64,000 bases of DNA from Acidiphilium sp. C61 (lineage in GTDB: Bacteria > Pseudomonadota > Alphaproteobacteria > Acetobacterales > Acetobacteraceae): positions 1,383,501-1,447,500 of the forward strand of contig NZ_CACTIA010000005.1 in NCBI RefSeq assembly GCF_902712915.1, in the 5' to 3' direction. Positions 56,625-64,000 of this stretch are shown one piece after another. The position numbers were made by a program, and so were the translations under genes. The stretch's first letter is position 1. The number at the start of each line of letters is the position of its first letter. The notes under the pieces were generated by a model. It was given only the letters and a program-made list of their open reading frames with translations, was not told the DNA's origin and searched no databases.

Positions 56625-58097
56625 TCAACCTCCCGCCAGCAGGTTTTTTTCCCGCTTGCGCTGCGCCGAGCCGGGGATGCGCATGGCCTCGCGGTATTTT
56701 GCGACAGTCCGTCTCGCGATATCCACCCCTTCCTTCTGCAATAGTTGCGCCAGCGCATCGTCAGACAGCACCCGGCCGGACGGTTCAGCCTCGATCAGCG
56801 CCGCAATACGGTGCCGCACGGATTCGGCGCTGTGGCTCTCGCCATTCGCGCCCGCGAGCGCCGTTGTGAAAAAGAATTTCATCTCGAAAATTCCGCGCGG
56901 CGTCGCAATGACCTTGTTCGACGTCACCCGGCTGACGGTGCTTTCATGAATTTCGAGCGCGGCCGCCACCTCCCGGAGCGTGAGCGGCCGAAGAAATCCG
57001 ATGCCCAACCGAAAGAATGCCTCCTGGTGTACGACAATCTCGTCCGCAACTCGCAGGATGGTCTCGGCCCGTGACTCAAGGGCACGAACCAGCCAGTTCG
57101 CGCTTTGCACCCGCTCCGAGAGAAACTGCTTTGTCTCGCGTGAGGCCCGCGCTGCGATCTGGGCGTGGAAGCCTCGCCGGATCAGCACCCGCGGCATCGT
57201 TTCGGGATTGAGCTCCAGCACGTATTGGCCATCTGGCCCGAGGCGCATCAGCACATCGGGGATCACCGGTGTAATCACCGCAGCATCGCTCGTCGCCCCA
57301 GGCTTGGGGTTTAGCTGCCGTATCTCGGCGATCATGTCGCGGAGATCTTCCGCATCGACGCCGCACACCTCCATGAGCGCGCGGTGGTCGCGCCGGGCCA
57401 GCAGATCGAGATTGGCAAGGAGGATGGACATTGCCGGGTCGAGCCGGTTCCGCTCCTCCAGCTGAACGGCCAAGCATTCCGCCAGATCCACGGCAAAAGT
57501 GCCGGTGGGTTCGAACCGGAGCATGATCTGCCTGACGGATTCCAGAATATCCGTCGCGACGCCCAGCATTTCGGCAATGCGTTCAGGCGGTTCCGCCAAC
57601 CGCCCTGCCGGATCCAGCGCCATGATCAGCGCAAGCGCGATCTGCCGGCGGATTGGATCGGAAAACGCAAGCCGTGCCTGCTGTTCGAGGCTTTCCTGCA
57701 ATCCCGGCGGCCGATCGGCAATCTGCCCGATCCAGTCATTGTCATCGGCAAGACCACCACCGGAGGCTTCGCCACTGCCGCCAGGATCGTAGACATTGGA
57801 GAAGTCGGCATCGAGCGGCAGATGCATACCGGAAGGATCGGGATCGACGACTTTCTCGACATTGTCCGTCCGGGCAAGCACTGTGTCGATCGATGGCGGC
57901 TCACCGCCGGCTTGAGCGACTGTCCCGGAAATCTCGGGATCCGCACGTTCGAGGAGCGGGTTCCGGAGCAGTTCTTCCTCGATGAATTGGCTGACCTCGG
58001 TGTTGTTGAACTGCAGCAGTTGTATGGCCTGCCGTAGCTGGGGTGTCATCACCAGCGACTGCGTATGCCTCAGATCGAGACGGGGTCCTATCGCCAT
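56625..58097 (-). CDS. rpoN: RNA polymerase sigma-54 factor
   Basis: 490 residues. N-terminal Gln-rich activator-interaction region (LDLRHTQSLVMTPQLRQAIQLLQFNN), acidic linker, core-binding domain (about 120-310), helix-turn-helix (LTLREVAAALEIHESTVSRVTSNK) and the RpoN box ARRTVAKYREAM near residue 465, which reads the -24 element. It serves NtrC-dependent promoters such as that of amtB. Start at 58097 (MAIGPRLDLRH) matches the family. Confidence 0.96.
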   Translation of the reverse strand: MAIGPRLDLRHTQSLVMTPQLRQAIQLLQFNNTEVSQFIEEELLRNPLLERADPEISGTVAQAGGEPPSIDTVLARTDNVEKVVDPDPSGMHLPLDADFSNVYDPGGSGEASGGGLADDNDWIGQIADRPPGLQESLEQQARLAFSDPIRRQIALALIMALDPAGRLAEPPERIAEMLGVATDILESVRQIMLRFEPTGTFAVDLAECLAVQLEERNRLDPAMSILLANLDLLARRDHRALMEVCGVDAEDLRDMIAEIRQLNPKPGATSDAAVITPVIPDVLMRLGPDGQYVLELNPETMPRVLIRRGFHAQIAARASRETKQFLSERVQSANWLVRALESRAETILRVADEIVVHQEAFFRLGIGFLRPLTLREVAAALEIHESTVSRVTSNKVIATPRGIFEMKFFFTTALAGANGESHSAESVRHRIAALIEAEPSGRVLSDDALAQLLQKEGVDIARRTVAKYREAMRIPGSAQRKREKNLLAGG

Positions 58098-58292
58098 GCA
58101 TGGATCATACCAAGACTCCGCTTAAAGCGGAATACTGGACCAGCGCTCGCTACAATATTTAAATTTCTTGCGGCTTTGAACCTCAATTGCGGGTATGAGC
58201 CCGTCTGATCGAGTCTGGTTCGAAGGGCTGGTTCAGGTTCGGGCACCTGCAAGGTGGGCGACCGAGGTATCGATATCGCTAATGTCCGCGCT
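58098..58292. other. Gap between rpoN and the IS256 element
   Basis: 195 bases holding the divergent rpoN promoter area. A short AT-rich patch (near 58150-58170) is noticeable. An ATG at 58195 opens a 38-codon frame that runs 19 bases into the IS; it may be the stub of an interrupted gene, but nothing in it is recognisable. Confidence 0.5.
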
Positions 58293-58305
58293 TGTGGTGG
58301 AAATT
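58293..58305 (+). repeat. Left inverted repeat of the IS256 element
   Basis: TGTGGTGGAAATT; inverted match to 59688-59700. Similarity fades beyond these 13 bases. Confidence 0.85.
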
Positions 58306-58317
58306 GTCTGACTGCCG

Positions 58318-58374
58318 TGCGTTGGATTGGCGCCGGAGGTCGGCGTAGCCGGCCGGAGGGGCCGATCCAACGCA
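58318..58374 (+). other. Hairpin between IS left end and transposase gene
   Basis: Arms TGCGTTGGATTGGC (58318-58331) and GCCGATCCAACGCA (58361-58374) pair at 13 of 14 positions, with a GC-rich loop. In several insertion sequences such a structure blocks transcripts or ribosomes arriving from outside and so limits transposition; that role is inferred here. Confidence 0.7.
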
Positions 58375-58453
58375 TGAGCCTGGGTTTAGGTGGCCATCGG
58401 ATCGAGCGGCTACGGTGGAGTTGCGAAGCTTCACGCGAACCCGAGAGGACCCG

Positions 58454-59662
58454 ATGACCGAAGACAGACTACCCTTGGCTGAATTGCTGGCGAAAGCCGG
58501 CGATGGAGATTTCCTGCGCAGTGTGGCGGAGGCCGTAGTGCAACTGCTTATGGAAGCCGACGTGGAAGGCCCGATCGGCGCCGGGCGCCATGAGCGCACT
58601 GGTGAGCGGACGACCTACCGCAACGGTTACCGCGATCGCTCGCTCGACACCCGGCTCGGCAATCTACAACTGCGCATTCCCAAGCTGCGGCAGGGCTCTT
58701 ACTTCCCGCCTTTCCTCGAGCCCAGGAAGACGTCCGAGAAGGCCCTGGTCGCGGTGATCCAGGAAGCCTGGGTTGGCGGCGTCTCCACCCGACGCGTCGA
58801 CGACCTGGTGCAGGCCATGGGGCTGAGTGGCATTGGCAAGAGCACGGTGAGCAAGCTGTGCAAGGATATCGACGAGCGGGTGAACGCCTTCCTCGAGCGC
58901 CCGCTGACCGGTGACTGGCCGTATCTTTGGCTCGACGCCACCTACCTCAAGCAGCGCGAGGGAGGGCGCATCGTCTCGGTGGCTGCGATAATCGCCGTGG
59001 CCGCTAATACCGAAGGCAAGCGCGAGATCGTCGGGCTGCACATCGGCCCCAGCGAGGCCGAGACCTTCTGGGCTGCCTTCCTCAAGAGCCTGGTGCGCCG
59101 CGGTCTGCGTCAGGTAAAGCTGGTCATCTCCGACGCGCACGAGGGCCTCAAGTCCGCAATCCGCCGCGTCATGGGCGCGTCCTGGCAACGATGCCGCGTT
59201 CACTGGATGCGCAATGCCCTGGCCTATGTCGGCAAGGGCCAGCAGAGCATGGTCTCGGCGGCGCTCCGCCAAGCCTTCATTCAGCCTGACCGGGCTGGCG
59301 CTAGCCAGACGCTGCGCCACACCGCCGACCAGCTCCGCGCCAAATGGCCCAAGCTCGCCGCTTTTATCGATGATAGCGAGGTCGATGTCCTCGCCCACAT
59401 GGACTTCCCCGTGCAACACAGGGTCAAGATCCACTCTACCAACCCGATCGAACGCCTGAACAAGGAGGTCAAGCGGCGCGCTGATGTCGTCGGCATCTTT
59501 CCAAACGAAGCCGCCATCATCAGGCTCGTGGGCGCCGTGCTCCTCGAGCAGAACGACGAGTGGCAAACACAAAATCGCTACATGCAGACCGAGCCAATGG
59601 CCGAACTTACACCGCACGCAATCGAGGTATTTCCACCCCAGATCGCCACCGCAGCCGAATGA
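58454..59662 (+). CDS. IS256-family transposase (MULE/DDE)
   Basis: 402 residues. Catalytic triad visible: Asp in LWLDATYLKQREGG, Asp in LVISDAHEGLKSAI, Glu in NPIERLNKEVKRRADVVG. The signature region of IS256 (WQRCRVHWMRNAL) is present, and the gene is full length without frameshift, so the element may still be active. ATG 58454 is chosen with GAGAGGA upstream; the frame starts at 58415. Confidence 0.95.
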   Translation: MTEDRLPLAELLAKAGDGDFLRSVAEAVVQLLMEADVEGPIGAGRHERTGERTTYRNGYRDRSLDTRLGNLQLRIPKLRQGSYFPPFLEPRKTSEKALVAVIQEAWVGGVSTRRVDDLVQAMGLSGIGKSTVSKLCKDIDERVNAFLERPLTGDWPYLWLDATYLKQREGGRIVSVAAIIAVAANTEGKREIVGLHIGPSEAETFWAAFLKSLVRRGLRQVKLVISDAHEGLKSAIRRVMGASWQRCRVHWMRNALAYVGKGQQSMVSAALRQAFIQPDRAGASQTLRHTADQLRAKWPKLAAFIDDSEVDVLAHMDFPVQHRVKIHSTNPIERLNKEVKRRADVVGIFPNEAAIIRLVGAVLLEQNDEWQTQNRYMQTEPMAELTPHAIEVFPPQIATAAE

Positions 59663-59687
59663 TCCACGGTCACCTTAACCCATCTAT

Positions 59688-59700
59688 AATTTCCACCACA
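59688..59700 (-). repeat. Right inverted repeat of the IS256 element
   Basis: AATTTCCACCACA, inverted match of 58293-58305. Just inside, CATCTATAAT continues a weaker match. Confidence 0.85.
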
Positions 59701-60335
<635 letters not shown>

Positions 60336-60366
60336 GGTGATGATTTATTTTACGATAGATTGGAGG

Positions 60367-60482
60367 ACCTGGCGGCGACCTACTCTCCCGTGCCTTAGGA
60401 CACAGTACCATGGGCGCTGGGGGTTTTCACGGCCGAGTTCGGGATGGGATCGGGTGCAGGCTCCCCGCAATGGCCACCAGGT
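60367..60482 (-). rRNA. rrf: 5S ribosomal RNA
   Basis: About 116 bases. Starts ACCTGGTGGCCATTGCGGGG and ends GTCGCCGCCAGGT; terminal arms pair (CCTGG/CCAGG), and CCCGATCCCATCCCGAACTC is the conserved loop A-B segment. Between 23S and tRNA-fMet. Confidence 0.96.
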
Positions 60483-60569
60483 CGTCCAATCTATCGTAGA
60501 CTATGGACTGGTGTGAATTTGGTGTGTTGTGTGAGTTGTGTTGGTGTTTGTGCATGGTGGGGGTGGTTG

Positions 60570-63314
<2,745 letters not shown>

Positions 63315-63743
63315 CAACGCACCGCCACACTCCCAAGGAGAAGCATGACGGCCCACCATGCACAAACACCATCACAGTATCTGTACATAGCACTCACACG
63401 CTCTGAACACTCAACCGCATCATTCTTCGGCAATGGCATAAGCCATGTCCGGGTCAGACACCCAGAATGATCCGACCGGATTTTTGCACCCCCAAACCAC
63501 CAGGCAACAGACATCTCTCGATCCCCATCACAGGCAGTTCAGGACAAAAATACACGCGTCCAGAACGCACCAAATCCTATTCACCAATCAAAGAACAACA
63601 ACCCGTGCCGCAGAACGACACAGATCGATCAACAACGGCGTTCATCAGAACACCGTATCTCAAGGCCTCCACATCAGTCTTCAATCCAGCCAGACCAGCA
63701 TCGCGGCCAATGCACAATGGCAGGCCACAAACACAGTCTCGAA
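63315..63743. other. 23S-tRNA-Ala internal transcribed spacer
   Basis: About 430 bases of rrn spacer with no gene. It contains a boxA-like antitermination sequence on the minus strand (63588-63597) and probably pre-23S processing stems. Small frames here show no coding features. Confidence 0.8.
63588..63597 (-). promoter_or_regulatory. boxA-like antitermination element
   Basis: Minus strand TGTTCTTTGA, close to the bacterial boxA core (TGCTCTTTAA), placed in the spacer upstream of 23S where NusB/NusE binding normally occurs. Confidence 0.5.
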
Positions 63744-63816
63744 TGGAGGTGAACGGGTTCGAACCGATGACCCCCTGCTTGCAAAGCAGGTGCTCTCCCA
63801 GCTGAGCTACACCCCC
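63744..63816 (-). tRNA. tRNA-Ala (TGC)
   Basis: 73 bases, CCA not encoded. Acceptor GGGGGTG pairs with CACCTCC; anticodon loop TTTGCAA; T-arm GGTTCGAACC. Standard rrn spacer tRNA. Confidence 0.97.
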
Positions 63817-63937
63817 GTAACACATAGACCCCGGCGCCATATGACACTCTGGAGTTCGTGCGCGATGCGGAGATCCAATTGACGCGCTTGTCGCACACCG
63901 TTCCATCCGCGCTCTCGCACGAATAAAACGCAATCAA

Positions 63938-64000
<63 letters not shown>

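Larger units (their letters stand above)
58293..59700 (+). mobile_element. IS256-family insertion sequence
   Basis: About 1.41 kb. Ends share inverted sequences TGTGGTGGAAATT (58293-58305) and AATTTCCACCACA (59688-59700). It carries one transposase gene and a hairpin between left end and gene. No matching 8-9-base target duplication flanks the ends, so the flanks have changed since insertion or the left flank was lost. The right end cuts directly into a serine-recombinase frame. Confidence 0.88.

Overview
The window is GC-rich bacterial chromosome from an alphaproteobacterium. The evidence is gene order: dusB-ntrB-ntrC-ntrY-ntrX, ruvC-ruvA-ruvB-ybgC-tolQ-tolR-tolA-tolB, a cpa/tad pilus cluster and an rrn operon of the form (16S)-tRNA-Ile-tRNA-Ala-23S-5S-tRNA-fMet. 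Protein style and LexA-box type suit Acetobacteraceae, for example an Acidiphilium-like acidophile. The family is an inference; no 16S sequence is inside the window.

Layout. 1-6.2 kb: 3' part of a c-di-GMP protein (GGDEF tail, globin-like, GAF, EAL), a small membrane protein, a GFA-fold protein, and the operon lutB-lutC-smr-XRE. 6.2-18.4 kb: a secreted lytic transglycosylase facing the ruvCAB-ybgC-tolQRAB operon, yebC, two glycosyltransferases and an MFS pump. 18.4-25.8 kb: gyrB, RNase P RNA, an AmpD-type amidase with a J-domain protein, lexA, an old-yellow-enzyme and a pyridoxal kinase. 25.9-33.7 kb: a CBS protein, a lipoprotein, amtB, an RbsD/FucU protein and a GntR-tcuABC operon for a tricarboxylate. 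33.8-41.8 kb: ntrX-ntrY-ntrC-ntrB-dusB with ispF facing away. 41.8-49.9 kb: MFS pump, isocitrate dehydrogenase, DUF2177 protein, Tat-type amidase, gshB, lipoprotein, bactofilin, sugar/adenosine kinase. 50-55.6 kb: Flp pilin, cpaB, cpaE, cpaF, tadB, tadC. 55.9-58.1 kb: hpf and rpoN. 58.3-60.3 kb: an IS256-family element that beheads a serine recombinase. 60.2-64.0 kb: rrn operon on the minus strand, cut off inside tRNA-Ile.

How the parts connect. The window holds NtrB/NtrC, NtrY/NtrX and sigma-54 (RpoN), and amtB carries a near-consensus -24/-12 sigma-54 promoter, so a nitrogen-control circuit can be read almost complete here. lexA has a one-mismatch GTTC-N7-GTTC box, and a similar site lies just before ruvCAB. 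Cell-envelope functions cluster too (Tol system, two amidases, transglycosylase, bactofilin).

The most unusual signals are: (1) a family of palindromic intergenic elements at seven loci, built on a CCGATCC/GGATCGG stem and placed right behind genes, five of them between convergent genes and often supplying the stop codon; (2) an AmtB whose first twin-histidine is glutamate; (3) a strong intrinsic terminator in the upstream leader of lutBC; (4) the IS256/recombinase/rrn-terminator junction; and (5) an initiator tRNA with A29:U41 in place of the first of the three G:C pairs. No CRISPR array, prophage or obviously new defence system was seen.
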